From Paraburkholderia kururiensis JCM 10599 = LMG 19447 (GTDB lineage: Bacteria; Pseudomonadota; Gammaproteobacteria; Burkholderiales; Burkholderiaceae), in contig NZ_RJZE01000010.1 of the NCBI RefSeq assembly GCF_003986935.1, forward strand, positions 124,001 through 188,000: DNA of 64,000 nt. The letters run 5' to 3'. The notes under the pieces were generated by a model, which ran no database searches, was not told where the DNA came from, and saw nothing but the letters and a program-made list of their open reading frames with translations. The first letter of the stretch is position 1; every line of letters starts with the position of its first letter. The position numbers and the translations under genes were made by a program. Shown here piece after piece: positions 45,487-55,097 of this stretch.

Positions 45487-46458
45487 ATGCGCGCAATACG
45501 CTGCAACCAGTACGGCCCACCTGCAACGCTCACGCTCGAGGTTTTGCCCGATCTGGTGCCGCCGCCGGGCCACGTCGTGATCGACGTGAAAGCCGCGAGC
45601 GTCAACTTCCCCGACGTGCTGATCATCGAGAACAAATATCAGGTCAAGCCGCCGCTACCGTTCACGCCCGGCGCAGAAGTGGCGGGCGTGGTGCGCGCGG
45701 CGGGAGACGGTGTGACGCTCTCGCCCGGCACGCGCGTGGTCGCATTCGTGGGTTACGGCGGATTTGCCGAGCAGGTGGCAGCGCCTGTTTCGGCCTGTAT
45801 GCCCTTGCCCGACGACGCCGATTTCGCGACGGCCGCAGCTTTCACGCTCGCATACGGCACCTCGCATCACGCCGTGGTGGACCGTGGCGCGCTGCAGCCC
45901 GGCGAAACGATGCTCGTGCTGGGGGCGGCGGGCGGCGTCGGGCTTGCGGCGGTGGAGATCGGCAAGGCGGTTGGCGCGCGCGTGATCGCCGCTGCCTCCA
46001 CGGACGAGAAGCTCGCCGTTTGCACCGCACACGGTGCCCACGCCACGCTGAACTACGCGCGCGACGATCTGCGCGCGCGAATTCGCGAGCTGACCGACGG
46101 CAAGGGACCCGACGTGATCTACGATCCCGTGGGCGGTATTTATACGGAGCCCGCCTTTCGCAGCATTGCGTGGCGTGGTCGGCATCTCGTGGTCGGCTTC
46201 GCGAACGGCGAGATTCCGAAGCTGCCGCTCAATCTCGCGCTGCTCAAAGGCGCGAGCGTGGTCGGTGTCGCGTGGGGCGAGTTCGCCAAGCGTGAGCCGC
46301 AACGCAATGCCGCGGCGTTCGCGCAGATGTTCGACTGGATGAAGGCCGGCAAGCTGCGGCCGCATATTTCGGCGCGCCATGCCCTCGCCGATACGCCGCG
46401 CGCACTGGCCGACATGGCGTCGCGGCGCGTAACCGGGAAGATTGTCATCGAGATGTGA
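45487..46458 (+). CDS. NADPH:quinone oxidoreductase family protein
   Basis: A 323-residue medium-chain reductase of the Qor group. The GroES-like domain has [17 protein letters not shown] and [11 protein letters not shown]; the nucleotide-binding motif is [35 protein letters not shown] follows. Zinc ligands are lacking. It likely reduces quinones or acts on acyl-CoA-like enones; the substrate is unknown. A strong GAGGAG is 6 nt before the ATG. It is transcribed away from surE and toward the CoA-transferase gene. A G/C hairpin with two G-U pairs follows (46461-46492) and may be a weak terminator. Confidence 0.87.
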   Translation: MRAIRCNQYGPPATLTLEVLPDLVPPPGHVVIDVKAASVNFPDVLIIENKYQVKPPLPFTPGAEVAGVVRAAGDGVTLSPGTRVVAFVGYGGFAEQVAAPVSACMPLPDDADFATAAAFTLAYGTSHHAVVDRGALQPGETMLVLGAAGGVGLAAVEIGKAVGARVIAAASTDEKLAVCTAHGAHATLNYARDDLRARIRELTDGKGPDVIYDPVGGIYTEPAFRSIAWRGRHLVVGFANGEIPKLPLNLALLKGASVVGVAWGEFAKREPQRNAAAFAQMFDWMKAGKLRPHISARHALADTPRALADMASRRVTGKIVIEM

Positions 46459-46541
46459 GCGTGCGCGCCGGGTGCTTTTCTTTGGTGCGCGCGCGACGGG
46501 TTGCGTCTCGGTTCTGCCCCGCACCCGCCTTCGTGCATTGA

Positions 46542-47825
46542 TTAGATGATCTGCCGCTCTCGCAGCTGCGCGATGCTGTGAGCGTCGTAACCCAGTGCGC
46601 CCAGCACTTCGTCCGTATGTTCGCCGAGCTGCGGGCCGAGCCAGCGCGTCTCGCCCGGCGTCTCGGAGAATCTGGGTGTCACCGCGGGCAGCGCCACCTC
46701 CACACCATCCTGCCACTTGAAGCGCTGGATCATCTGGCGCGCGATGTACTGCGGGTCCGTGAACATGTCGGCGACGCTGTAGATGCGGCCCGCCGGCACG
46801 TCGGCCGCGTTGAGCACCGCGAGCGCCTCGTCGATGGTGCGGCTCGCGAGCCACGCCGCGATCGCGCCGTCGATTTCCACCGTGCGCGGCACGCGGCCGT
46901 CGTTGTGCGCGAGCGCCGGATCGTTGGCCAGGTCGTCGCGCCCGATGGCGAGCATGAGGCGGCGAAAGATCGGATCGCTGTTGCCGCCGATCACGATGCT
47001 GCCGTCACGGCACGGATACGTGTTGGACGGCACGATGCCCGGCAGCGACGCGCCGGTGCGTTCGCGCACCATGCCGTAAAGCCCGTATTCGGGCACCACG
47101 CTTTCCATCATGTTGAAGACGGCTTCGTAGAGCGCGACGTCGACCACCTGCCCCTTGCCGCCGTTGACCTGACGATGATGCAGCGCCATCAGCGCGCCGA
47201 TCACGCCGTGCAACGCCGCGATCGAATCGCCGATGGAGATGCCGATGCGCGGCGGCGGCAGATCGGGATAGCCCGTGATGTGACGCAGCCCGCCCATCGA
47301 TTCGGCGATCGCGCCGAAGCCCGGCCGGTCGCGATACGGGCCGCTCTGCCCGTAACCGGAAAGACGCACCATCACGAGACCGGGATTGCCTTCGGAGAGC
47401 ACGTCGTAGCCGAGGCCCAGCTTTTCGAGCAGCCCTGGCCGGAAGTTTTCGACCACGATGTCGGCTTCGCGCGCGAGACGACGCACGATCTCCTTGCCCT
47501 CTTCGGCCTTGAGATTCACCGTCACCGACTTCTTGTTGCGCGCCTGCACCGCCCACCACAGCGAGGTGCCGCCCACCTCGGGATAAAGCTTGCGCCACTT
47601 GCGCAGCGGGTCGCCGCCCTTCGGATCTTCGATCTTCACGACGTCCGCGCCGAACTCACCGAGCAGCCGCGCCGCGAAGGGGCCCGCGATCAACGTGCCG
47701 AGTTCGAGCACCTTGACGCCGGCAAGCGGACCGCGCGGCTTGTCGGTGGCTGGCGTGGCTTGCTGTGCGGCGCCGTCGTCCTGTGCGGCAGGATGGTGCG
47801 GAGATTGGGGGGAAGCTGCGCTCAT
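46542..47825 (-). CDS. class III CoA-transferase (CaiB/BaiF family)
   Basis: A 427-residue family III CoA-transferase. The N-terminal Rossmann part is VLELGTLIAGPFAARLLGEF, with NKKSVTVNLKAEEGKE, RLSGYGQSGPYRDRPGFGAI and the C-terminal VLNAADVPAGRIYSVADMF, all typical. These enzymes move CoA between acids such as succinate, formate/oxalate, mesaconate or bile/aromatic acids; the substrate cannot be read from sequence. The first 30 residues are a Gln/Ala-rich leader. Start at 47825 with a weak GAGA site. It lies on the same strand as recR, 164 bp downstream. Confidence 0.88.
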   Translation of the reverse strand: MSAASPQSPHHPAAQDDGAAQQATPATDKPRGPLAGVKVLELGTLIAGPFAARLLGEFGADVVKIEDPKGGDPLRKWRKLYPEVGGTSLWWAVQARNKKSVTVNLKAEEGKEIVRRLAREADIVVENFRPGLLEKLGLGYDVLSEGNPGLVMVRLSGYGQSGPYRDRPGFGAIAESMGGLRHITGYPDLPPPRIGISIGDSIAALHGVIGALMALHHRQVNGGKGQVVDVALYEAVFNMMESVVPEYGLYGMVRERTGASLPGIVPSNTYPCRDGSIVIGGNSDPIFRRLMLAIGRDDLANDPALAHNDGRVPRTVEIDGAIAAWLASRTIDEALAVLNAADVPAGRIYSVADMFTDPQYIARQMIQRFKWQDGVEVALPAVTPRFSETPGETRWLGPQLGEHTDEVLGALGYDAHSIAQLRERQII

Positions 47826-47989
47826 CTGTCTCGTGTCTCTCGGTGATGTCCGGCGCGAAGTTCTCGTGACGATTGCAAACGCTCGCTGCGGACGCCCATT
47901 TCCGGCTGCGTTTTCTCGCGACGTTCGTTGCCGCCCGCGCTGGTCGGATCTGGCGCCGCGTGGCGACCTCGCGCCATCCCGCGGCGCCG

Positions 47990-48586
47990 CTAAAGCGAGC
48001 GTCTGTCGAGCATCGCGCGCGCGATCGTGCCGGCGTCCACGTACTCGAGTTCGCCGCCCACGGGCACGCCGCGCGCGAGTCGCGTCACCGTAAGGCCGCG
48101 TGCCTTGAGCGTCTGGCCGAGGTAGTGTGCGGTTGCCTCGCCTTCGTTCGTGAAGTTGGTGGCGAGCACCACTTCCTTGACGATGCCGTCCGACGCGCGC
48201 TTCACGAGCCGGTCGAAATGGATTTCCTTCGGACCGATGCCGTCGAGCGGACTGAGCCGCCCCATCAGCACGAAATACAGGCCGCGATAGGTCAGGGTCT
48301 GTTCGAGCATGATCTGGTCGGCCGGCGTCTCGACGACGCACAACAGCGTCGGGTCGCGCTCGGTGTCGCTGCAGACTTCGCAGATGCGCGCCTCGGTGAA
48401 GGTATTGCACTTCTCGCAGTGCTGCAGATGCTCCGTTGCGAACAGCAGCGCGCGGCCGAGCTTCTGCGCGCCTTCGAGGTCGTGCTGCATCAGGTGGTAC
48501 GCCATGCGCTGCGCGGACTTCGGCCCGACGCCGGGCAGCGCACGCAGCGCTTCGACGAGCGCTGCGAGGGCGGATGGTTGCTTCAT
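47990..48586 (-). CDS. recR: recombination mediator RecR
   Basis: A 198-residue RecFOR pathway protein. The N-terminal HhH is [20 protein letters not shown], the zinc finger is [16 protein letters not shown], and the Toprim domain holds [16 protein letters not shown]. It loads RecA at gaps together with RecO. It follows ebfC by 28 bp and is in the conserved dnaX-ebfC-recR order. Confidence 0.97.
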   Translation of the reverse strand: MKQPSALAALVEALRALPGVGPKSAQRMAYHLMQHDLEGAQKLGRALLFATEHLQHCEKCNTFTEARICEVCSDTERDPTLLCVVETPADQIMLEQTLTYRGLYFVLMGRLSPLDGIGPKEIHFDRLVKRASDGIVKEVVLATNFTNEGEATAHYLGQTLKARGLTVTRLARGVPVGGELEYVDAGTIARAMLDRRSL

Positions 48587-48614
48587 GCGAAATCGGTTCC
48601 GCTTGGCCTGCGCC

Positions 48615-48941
48615 TCAGAACGGCAACTTGAAACCCGGCGGCAGCGGCAGACCGGACGTCATGCCGCCCATCTTTTCCTGCGTGGTGGCTTCGGCCTTGC
48701 GCACGGCGTCGTTGAAGGCGGCGACGACGAGGTCTTCCAGCATGTCCTTGTCGTCGGCAAGCAGGCTCGGGTCGATCGAGACGCGGCGCACGTCGTTGCG
48801 GCAGGTCATCGTCACCTTCACGAGACCCGCGCCGGACTGCCCTTCCACCTCGATCTGCGCGAGCTGCTCCTGCATCTTCTTCATGTTTTCCTGCATCTGC
48901 TGGGCCTGCTTCATGAGCCCGGCGAGTTGGCCTTTCATCAT
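48615..48941 (-). CDS. ybaB: nucleoid-associated protein YbaB/EbfC
   Basis: A 108-residue YbaB/EbfC DNA-binding protein. Seen: [39 protein letters not shown] and [18 protein letters not shown]. The ATG at 48941 is chosen because GGAG then sits 8 nt upstream; a GTG at 48947 is too close and the ATG at 48938 too far. It begins 70 bp after dnaX and precedes recR, as in most proteobacteria. Confidence 0.95.
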   Translation of the reverse strand: MMKGQLAGLMKQAQQMQENMKKMQEQLAQIEVEGQSGAGLVKVTMTCRNDVRRVSIDPSLLADDKDMLEDLVVAAFNDAVRKAEATTQEKMGGMTSGLPLPPGFKLPF

Positions 48942-49011
48942 GGTCACTGCTCCTTGTGGATTCTGTGGATTCGAAAACGGAACACCTCGCGCGCGACGAG
49001 GCGTATGCGGG

Positions 49012-51546
49012 TTAGTGGCCCGCTGGCGCGCCGCCGGCGCTCATGCCTGGGTCCGGCGCGATGGCCCGGATGGAGCCCGGCACGATGCTCGCGCCGAACT
49101 CCCGGATCAATTGCTGTACGAACGGCGCGGCGCCGATCTCGCGCTCGGCGTCGCGCTGGCGCTGCGCGCGCGCGGCGGCATCGAGCGCAGCCGCTGTGCG
49201 CCGGGCGGGCCCCACCTCGACCTGCACCTCGACGGGTTTGCCGAGCCGCTCGGCGAGCGCCGACTTCAATTTTGCGACCTGCGTGGCCTCGGCGTATTGC
49301 GGCACCGGCACACTGAGCTTGAGCGTGGTGCCGTCGAGCGCTGTCAGTTCGCTGTTGAACGCCAGTTGATACGAGATGCCTTTGAGCGCGAGACCGACGG
49401 CGAGCGCGGGCCAATCGCCAGCAAAACCGATGGCGTCGAGTGCGATGCCGGGCGGCAACTGGCTCACGTCGATCACAGGCGTGGGGGCCGGCCCGGCAGA
49501 AGCCGGCCTTGCGTCGGCGGACGGCGGGAAACCCGGCTCGCTGTCGAATACGGGCATGAACCGGTCGTCGTGGTCGTCGTGGTCGCCGGGGGACGCGAAG
49601 TACGCGTCCTCGGCCCCGGCGGGCAGGTAGTCGTCCGGCGGAATGTCGTCCCAAGGTGGCATCGACGTAGCGGCATCGGCTGCCTGGCGGGCCTGCGGAC
49701 GGGCGCCGGGCGGCGACGCCTCTTCCGCGCGCCGCGATGCAGCCGGCGCGGGAACCGGGACGTTCACGCGAGGCGCAACGGTCTTGCGTTCCGGGGCCGG
49801 TTGGCTGGAAGACTGTGCAGCGGACTTTGACGTGGCCGTTGCAGCCGGCCCAGCCGATGCAGCAGCGGAACGGCTGCGATCCGACGATACCTTCATGCCG
49901 GCGTTGCGCAGCACGTCGAGCGCCGCACTCGCACCGCCGCGGCGCGGCGCAGTGGATGCCGTATCGGCTGCTGCCGTTGCCGCTGCCGATACGGCTGCCG
50001 CGGGCGGTTGCGCTGAGCGATCTGTCGATGCAGCCAGCGCGTCGAGAGTCGGCGCACCGTCCGACGCGCTATCCGACATGGCCTCGGGCACAGGAGGTGC
50101 AGCATCGACAGGTGTGTCGTTACTTGCCGCCTGAGTTTCTTGCGCGTCCCCATGGGCCGCGCTTTTTGTCGTTACGTCCGCCGCGGTTTCCCAAGGCGGA
50201 ACAACGGCCGGCGACTGGGCAGGCGAAGGCGTCGCTGGCGGCGCAACGTCGGCGGTTGCGGGCGTTGCGGTTACGGAAGACGTGTCCTCCGACAAAGGCG
50301 CGGGTGCCGACGATGGTTGCGTGGCGAGCGGCGCCGCGGCTTGCGCGGCCGTCGCCATGGCGGGGGTAGTCGAACGCGAGCCATTTGCGCCGCCCGATGC
50401 GGGTTTCGCCGCGCGCGCACCGCCACTGCCGCCACCACCTGCACCACCCGCCGCTCCGTTCGCAGCGGGCTCGAAGGCCAGCATGCGCAGCAGCGTCATG
50501 GTGAAACCGGCGTATTCGTCGGGCGCGAGCCCCAGTTCGCTTCGGCCGATCGTCGCGATCTGGTAGAAGAGCTGCACGGCCTCGGGACTCAGCGCGTCAG
50601 CGAAGCGGCGCAGGTCCGCGGCTTCGGGCCATTCGTCGAGCACCGACGACGGCGCGAACTGCGCCCAGGCCACGCGATGCAACAGGCCGGCGAGATCCTG
50701 CAGCGCGGTGGAGAACGAGAGGCTGCGCGTGGACATTTCGTCAGCGATCGCGAGCACGGCAGCGCCGTCGCCTGCGATCAGCGTATCGATGAGGCGAATG
50801 AGGTAGCTCTGGTCGAGCGCGCCGAGCATCCCGCGCACGGCGTCTTCGGTCACCTGGTTCGCCGAATACGCGATGGCCTGATCAGTAAGCGAAAGCGCAT
50901 CGCGCATCGAGCCGTCCGCGGCGCGCGCGAGCAAACGCAGCGCCTGCGGTTCAAACGCCACCTGCTCCTCGCCGAGAATGCGCTCCAGATGCGACACGAT
51001 ATGGCCGGCCGGCATCTGTTTGAGGTTGAACTGCAGACAGCGCGAAAGCACTGTCACGGGAATCTTCTGCGGGTCGGTCGTGGCGAGGATGAATTTGACG
51101 TGCGGCGGCGGCTCTTCAAGCGTCTTCAGCATCGCGTTGAAGGCGTGGTTCGTGAGCATGTGCACTTCGTCGATCATGTAGACCTTGAAGCGCGCATCCA
51201 CCGGCGCATAGACGGCGCGCTCGAGCAGCGCCGCCATTTCGTCCACGCCGCGATTACTCGCCGCGTCCATTTCCACGTAATCGACGAAGCGCCCTTCGTC
51301 AATTTCCCGGCACGCGCGGCACACGCCGCACGGCGTCGCGGTCACGCCGGTTTCGCAATTGAGCGCCTTCGCGAAAATCCGCGAGAGCGTGGTCTTGCCC
51401 ACACCACGCGTTCCGGTAAACAGATAAGCGTGATGCAACCGTCCGCCGTCGAGCGCGTGCGTGAGCGCGCGCACCACGTGCTCCTGTCCGACGAGCGAAG
51501 CGAAATCCTTCGGTCGCCACTTGCGTGCGAGAACTTGATAGGTCAT
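49012..51546 (-). CDS. dnaX: DNA polymerase III subunit gamma/tau
   Basis: An 844-residue clamp-loader subunit. The AAA+ core (1-365) shows [16 protein letters not shown] (Walker A), the zinc finger [16 protein letters not shown], and [17 protein letters not shown]. From about 370 to 690 is a long Ala/Pro/Ser/Thr-rich linker. The end (about 700-844) is the tau-specific domain IV/V ([20 protein letters not shown]). No A-rich slippery heptamer of the E. coli type was noticed, so a frameshifted gamma form is unsupported. No Shine-Dalgarno site precedes the ATG, and an extended -10 element lies only 6 bp away. Confidence 0.96.
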   Translation of the reverse strand: MTYQVLARKWRPKDFASLVGQEHVVRALTHALDGGRLHHAYLFTGTRGVGKTTLSRIFAKALNCETGVTATPCGVCRACREIDEGRFVDYVEMDAASNRGVDEMAALLERAVYAPVDARFKVYMIDEVHMLTNHAFNAMLKTLEEPPPHVKFILATTDPQKIPVTVLSRCLQFNLKQMPAGHIVSHLERILGEEQVAFEPQALRLLARAADGSMRDALSLTDQAIAYSANQVTEDAVRGMLGALDQSYLIRLIDTLIAGDGAAVLAIADEMSTRSLSFSTALQDLAGLLHRVAWAQFAPSSVLDEWPEAADLRRFADALSPEAVQLFYQIATIGRSELGLAPDEYAGFTMTLLRMLAFEPAANGAAGGAGGGGSGGARAAKPASGGANGSRSTTPAMATAAQAAAPLATQPSSAPAPLSEDTSSVTATPATADVAPPATPSPAQSPAVVPPWETAADVTTKSAAHGDAQETQAASNDTPVDAAPPVPEAMSDSASDGAPTLDALAASTDRSAQPPAAAVSAAATAAADTASTAPRRGGASAALDVLRNAGMKVSSDRSRSAAASAGPAATATSKSAAQSSSQPAPERKTVAPRVNVPVPAPAASRRAEEASPPGARPQARQAADAATSMPPWDDIPPDDYLPAGAEDAYFASPGDHDDHDDRFMPVFDSEPGFPPSADARPASAGPAPTPVIDVSQLPPGIALDAIGFAGDWPALAVGLALKGISYQLAFNSELTALDGTTLKLSVPVPQYAEATQVAKLKSALAERLGKPVEVQVEVGPARRTAAALDAAARAQRQRDAEREIGAAPFVQQLIREFGASIVPGSIRAIAPDPGMSAGGAPAGH

Positions 51547-51852
51547 CGGGAAATTGTATCAGCAACCCAGGTGCGCAAAGACCTGTCCGCGCCCGGCGGC
51601 GCGATGTGACGCCGGCCTGTCGGAGCGCGCGCAGACGCGGCTGCCGCGGATGATACAGGGCGAACGCCGTGGCTTGCGAGAGCCGCGCGAAACGAAACGC
51701 AGAGCGGGCAAAGCAACGCCGTGAAATCGCACGAAGGCAATTGCAGGAGAGAAGCGAAAAACGGCAACGAGGAAACGCGAGAAGTGCCGCGAAAAGGCGT
51801 AGGAAGGCGCGAACCAAAACCGCGCAAAACAAAGGAAGGACAGAAGAGGAAG
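51547..51852. other. spacer between dnaX and ffs, purine-rich on the plus strand
   Basis: About 305 bp without a gene. From about 51670 to 51852 the plus strand is strongly A/G-rich, so a transcript leaving ffs would be C/U-rich and G-poor. No T-run hairpin is seen after ffs. The dnaX extended -10 lies at 51553-51561. Confidence 0.5.
51553..51561 (-). promoter_or_regulatory. extended -10 for dnaX (possible leaderless start)
   Basis: On the minus strand TGA-TACAAT ends 6 bp before the dnaX ATG (51546), so transcription would begin at or next to the start codon. No good -35 at 17 bp; TTTGCG lies at a 15-bp spacing. Confidence 0.45.
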
Positions 51853-51952
51853 GTGACGAGCCTGACCCTCGGCACTGGTGGAAAACGGCTGTGGCTGCTT
51901 CGTTCCCGACCTGACCAGGTTGACCGCCCCTCCATGCGAGGAGGCCCGTCAC
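51853..51952 (-). ncRNA. ffs: 4.5S / signal recognition particle RNA
   Basis: A roughly 100-nt RNA gene. On the minus strand the universally conserved domain IV is clear: CAACCTGGTCAGGTCGGGAA followed by CGAAGCAGCC, with the GGAA tetraloop and the symmetric/asymmetric internal loops. The two ends pair over 11 bp (GTGACGGGCCT with AGGCTCGTCAC, one G-U), which sets the limits at 51853 and 51952. It binds Ffh and targets membrane proteins to SecYEG. An extended -10 (51966-51958) lies immediately upstream at the right distance. Location next to dnaX fits beta-proteobacteria. Confidence 0.95.
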
Positions 51953-52337
51953 GTCGCATTCTAGCATTGCTCGCCGTGCAACGCGACTGCTCTTGCGTCG
52001 AAACACGTTTCATGGGACTCGCTCGCGGGCTCTTGTATCCGCTCCCGGTGCCACCAGATAGGCCTCGTAGCGAGATCGAATCATCGGTAACCCTGCCGCC
52101 GGCATGAGTACTATCACCACCGGCAGCACATAGCAATTTAGGCTACACTGGCGCTGCAAATACCGGCAAAGCCGCTGCAATTCAAGGTTTTCTCGCGAAT
52201 CCGACGTCGGTGTCTTTTGAATATCGCAGACGCTTTCGGCCTGATCGCAGCAGCGGTGCGAACGGACGTTTTTTCAGTTTTGGTGTATCGTGGCGAACAC
52301 TTTTGGCAAGCCTCGATCCGAAAGAGGTATTCACACA
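51953..52337. other. spacer between ffs and trxA (divergent)
   Basis: 385 bp without a gene. It holds the ffs -10 and must hold the trxA promoter, for which I find no convincing -35/-10 pair. Base composition falls toward trxA (T-rich stretch at 52268-52282). Confidence 0.5.
51958..51966 (-). promoter_or_regulatory. extended -10 element of ffs
   Basis: TGC-TAGAAT on the minus strand (51966-51958) ends 5 bp before the predicted RNA 5' end at 51952. No strong -35 box is visible; the ATGCTAGAAT decamer is identical to that upstream of rho. Confidence 0.55.
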
Positions 52338-52664
52338 ATGAGCGAACAAATCAAGCACATTACCGACGCATCGTTCGAGCAGGACGTCGTCAAGTCCGAC
52401 AAGCCGGTGCTGCTCGACTTCTGGGCCGAGTGGTGTGGTCCCTGCAAGATGATTGCGCCGATTCTCGACGAGGTCGCGAAAGACTACGGCGACCGCCTGC
52501 AGATCGCGAAGATCAACGTCGACGAACATCAATCGACGCCGGTCAAGTTCGGCGTGCGCGGCATTCCGACGTTGATCCTCTTCAAGAATGGTGCCGTTGC
52601 GGCACAGAAGGTGGGCGCGCTGTCGAAGTCACAGCTCACCGCCTTCCTCGACAGCCATCTCTAA
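52338..52664 (+). CDS. trxA: thioredoxin
   Basis: A 108-residue thioredoxin-fold redox protein. The active site is [11 protein letters not shown] with Cys33 and Cys36; the cis-Pro loop is [11 protein letters not shown]. It reduces disulfides in ribonucleotide reductase and other proteins. The ATG at 52338 gives the standard N-terminus ([10 protein letters not shown]), with GAGG 11 nt upstream. Two hairpins follow before rho, so trxA may be largely monocistronic. Confidence 0.97.
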   Translation: MSEQIKHITDASFEQDVVKSDKPVLLDFWAEWCGPCKMIAPILDEVAKDYGDRLQIAKINVDEHQSTPVKFGVRGIPTLILFKNGAVAAQKVGALSKSQLTAFLDSHL

Positions 52665-52690
52665 GCGCCTGATACGCGCGTTGCGCGAGT

Positions 52691-52727
52691 CATTGCGCGT
52701 TGTTGTCAGCCGGCAACACGCGCAATG
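52691..52727 (+). terminator. long imperfect hairpin after trxA
   Basis: CATTGCGCGT (52691-52700) pairs with ACGCGCAATG (52718-52727), extended by GTTG/CAAC after a one-base bulge. No T run follows directly. Confidence 0.5.
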
Positions 52728-52739
52728 ACAACATGCCCG

Positions 52740-52760
52740 TCTGCCGCGCAGGCAGATTTT
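52740..52760 (+). terminator. Rho-independent terminator after trxA
   Basis: TCTGCC (52740-52745) and GGCAGA (52751-52756) form a 6-bp stem with a 5-nt loop followed by TTTT. It lies directly upstream of the rho -10 element. Confidence 0.6.
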
Positions 52761-52771
52761 CGCGTGTGCTA

Positions 52772-52780
52772 TGCTAGAAT
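52772..52780 (+). promoter_or_regulatory. extended -10 element upstream of rho
   Basis: TGC-TAGAAT (52772-52780) precedes rho with a leader of roughly 90 nt. A good -35 is absent. Rho leaders are autoregulated in other bacteria, so the long leader may matter. Confidence 0.5.
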
Positions 52781-52878
52781 CAATAAGGCGTCGGACAGGC
52801 GCCTAAGTCCTTGAGCGGTTCCGCTCACCCTCCTCCCATATTTCATTTCGTCGCATTCCTCCCCGACGGGTTCTCCGT

Positions 52879-54141
52879 ATGCATTTATCCGAGCTCAAGT
52901 CCCTGCACGTGTCCGAACTGATCGAGATGGCCAATGGCCTCGAGATCGAAGCGGCGAACCGCCTGCGCAAGCAGGAACTCATGTTCGCGATTCTCAAGAA
53001 GCGCGCCAAAACGGGTGAAACGATTTTCGGCGACGGCACGCTCGAGGTGCTGCCTGACGGCTTCGGCTTCCTGCGTTCGCCGGAAACCTCGTATCTCGCG
53101 AGCACGGACGACATCTACATCAGCCCGTCGCAAATCCGCCGCTTCAACCTGCATACCGGGGACACCATCGAAGGCGAAGTGCGTACGCCAAAAGACGGCG
53201 AACGTTACTTTGCGCTCGTGAAGGTGGACAAGGTCAACGGCCAGCCGCCCGAGGCCTCGAAGCACAAGATCATGTTCGAGAACCTCACGCCGCTGCACCC
53301 GAACAAGGTGCTGCTGCTCGAACGCGAAATGCGTGGCGAGGAGAACGTGACGGGCCGCATCATCGACATGATCGCGCCCATCGGCAAGGGGCAACGCGGC
53401 CTGCTGGTCGCCTCGCCGAAGTCGGGCAAGACGGTGATGCTTCAGCACATCGCGCACGCCATCAAGCAGAACCATCCGGACGTCGTGCTGTTCGTGCTGC
53501 TGATCGACGAACGCCCCGAGGAAGTGACGGAAATGCAGCGTTCGGTGGCGGGTGAAGTGATCGCCTCCACGTTCGACGAACCGGCCGCGCGCCACGTGCA
53601 GGTTGCCGAAATGGTGATCGAGAAGGCCAAGCGCCTCGTCGAAATGAAGCATGACGTGGTGATTCTGCTCGACTCCATCACGCGCCTTGCGCGCGCTTAC
53701 AACACCGTGGTGCCGGCGTCGGGCAAGGTGCTCACGGGTGGTGTCGACGCCAATGCGCTGCAGCGTCCGAAGCGCTTCTTCGGCGCGGCGCGCAACATCG
53801 AGGAAGGTGGCTCGCTCACCATCATCGGCACCGCGCTCATCGAAACCGGCAGCCGCATGGACGACGTGATCTACGAAGAGTTCAAGGGCACCGGCAATAT
53901 GGAAGTGCACCTCGAGCGGCGCCTGGCAGAAAAGCGCGTCTATCCGTCCATCAACCTCAACAAGTCCGGTACGCGCCGCGAAGAGCTGCTGATCAAGCCG
54001 GACATCCTTCAGAAGATCTGGGTGCTGCGCAAGTTCATCCACGACATGGACGAAGTCGAGGCGATGGAATTCCTGCTCGACAAGATCCGCCAGACGAAGA
54101 GCAATTCCGAATTCTTCGAGATGATGCGACGCGGCGGCTAA
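52879..54141 (+). CDS. rho: transcription termination factor Rho
   Basis: A 420-residue hexameric RNA helicase. The N-terminal helical and cold-shock-like RNA-binding domain is [20 protein letters not shown] plus [14 protein letters not shown]. The ATPase has Walker [12 protein letters not shown] (Lys184), [10 protein letters not shown] and [13 protein letters not shown]; the Q-loop and R-loop regions are intact. Length and sequence are standard. The protein is the general factor for Rho-dependent termination. A hairpin at 54173-54195 ends the gene. Confidence 0.98.
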   Translation: MHLSELKSLHVSELIEMANGLEIEAANRLRKQELMFAILKKRAKTGETIFGDGTLEVLPDGFGFLRSPETSYLASTDDIYISPSQIRRFNLHTGDTIEGEVRTPKDGERYFALVKVDKVNGQPPEASKHKIMFENLTPLHPNKVLLLEREMRGEENVTGRIIDMIAPIGKGQRGLLVASPKSGKTVMLQHIAHAIKQNHPDVVLFVLLIDERPEEVTEMQRSVAGEVIASTFDEPAARHVQVAEMVIEKAKRLVEMKHDVVILLDSITRLARAYNTVVPASGKVLTGGVDANALQRPKRFFGAARNIEEGGSLTIIGTALIETGSRMDDVIYEEFKGTGNMEVHLERRLAEKRVYPSINLNKSGTRREELLIKPDILQKIWVLRKFIHDMDEVEAMEFLLDKIRQTKSNSEFFEMMRRGG

Positions 54142-54172
54142 TCACCGCGTATCGCACAAATCGCATGTTTTG

Positions 54173-54196
54173 AACGCCCGCCTTGCGCGGGCGTTT
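54173..54196 (+). terminator. hairpin terminator after rho
   Basis: AACGCCCGC (54173-54181) pairs with GCGGGCGTT (54187-54195) around a 5-nt loop; the 3' side continues TTGTATG, a short T-containing tail. Confidence 0.65.
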
Positions 54197-54216
54197 GTAT
54201 GTGTGCCGAACGCACG

Positions 54217-55059
54217 ATGGCAGCAATGGCGCCCGCGCTCAGCGTGGCCGGCACCGGGGCCCTCGGCCGGTTTGCCCGGCATCAGTGGCACCATCCGGCG
54301 CCGCTCATGCGTCTGCATGCGTTGCGCGAAAAGACCTTTCAGATGGGACTCGCGCTTTACGTTCTCTACTACTACGAGTCGACCGGCTTCAGTTATCTGA
54401 TCTCACGCTTTCTCGAAAGCGGCCTCGGCTACCCCGTCGAGAACGCGGGCCGGCTCGTCGACGTAACGTCGCTGATTTCCGCCAGTACATTGTCCGTGTA
54501 TCTGCGCCACGCGAAGCTGCTGCCGCGCAAGAAATGGCTGATCGTTTCGGGCTTCGCCGTCGCCGCACTCGCCACGTTTTCGATGACCCGCATGACGCCC
54601 GACGCAAGCGAAGCGACACTTGTCGTGCCGTTGCTGCTGCGTGGCCTGCTGCTCTTCATCGTGCTGCCGATCGCCAATCTCACGTTTAGAATATTCGCGA
54701 TCGACGAGTTCACGCACGGCTACCGGCTGAAGAACATCGTGAGGCAACTGACGATTTCGTTCGCCACCCCGTCGGTCATCGTGGTCGAGCGGCATCGCGA
54801 CGCGCTGCATCGCACCCGGCTCGTGGAAGTCGCCACCCCGTTCAACCCGCTGTTTCGCGACGCGCTCGCCGCGCTGACCCAATGCTTCGAAGCGGCCGGC
54901 CGCACCACGGACGAAGCGCACGCGCTCGCCATGGCGGAGATGAGCGGGCTTGTTGCGCTGCAGGCGAGCTTCCTGACCTCGCTCGACGGCTTCTACTTCC
55001 TGATCGGCGTGGCCGTGTGCAGCGCGCTCTTCGCGGCGTGGCAACAGCAGATCGACTAA
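54217..55059 (+). CDS. half-size membrane protein resembling the C-terminal half of DHA2 (EmrB-type) MFS transporters
   Basis: A 280-residue membrane protein with about six hydrophobic segments. Its order of features copies transmembrane parts 7-14 of 14-segment DHA2 exporters: FQMGLALYVLYYYESTGFSY, LRHAKLLPRKKWLIVSGFAV, LLLRGLLLFIVLPIANLTF, the amphipathic RQLTISFATPSVIVVERHRD, HRTRLVEVATPFNP, and the closing MAEMSGLVALQASFLTSLDG. The N-terminal half, with the MFS signature, is absent, and rho lies directly upstream. The frame is clean. It could be a degraded remnant or a stand-alone protein. Start is uncertain: 54199 is inside the rho hairpin tail, 54217 and 54226 follow it. Next gene mtfA is 38 bp away. 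Confidence 0.6.
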   Translation: MAAMAPALSVAGTGALGRFARHQWHHPAPLMRLHALREKTFQMGLALYVLYYYESTGFSYLISRFLESGLGYPVENAGRLVDVTSLISASTLSVYLRHAKLLPRKKWLIVSGFAVAALATFSMTRMTPDASEATLVVPLLLRGLLLFIVLPIANLTFRIFAIDEFTHGYRLKNIVRQLTISFATPSVIVVERHRDALHRTRLVEVATPFNPLFRDALAALTQCFEAAGRTTDEAHALAMAEMSGLVALQASFLTSLDGFYFLIGVAVCSALFAAWQQQID

Positions 55060-55097
55060 CGCAACCGTTACAGCACCGACCGGACAAGCCCACCCCG

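Noticed and set aside
45308..45635. Long upstream continuation of the pcm reading frame across surE
   Set aside because: It is the out-of-frame shadow of surE; pcm starts at 44552 in the ATGA overlap.
49012..51546. Programmed frameshift in dnaX to make a gamma form
   Set aside because: No A AAA AAG-like slippery heptamer was noticed between the AAA+ core and the tau domain.
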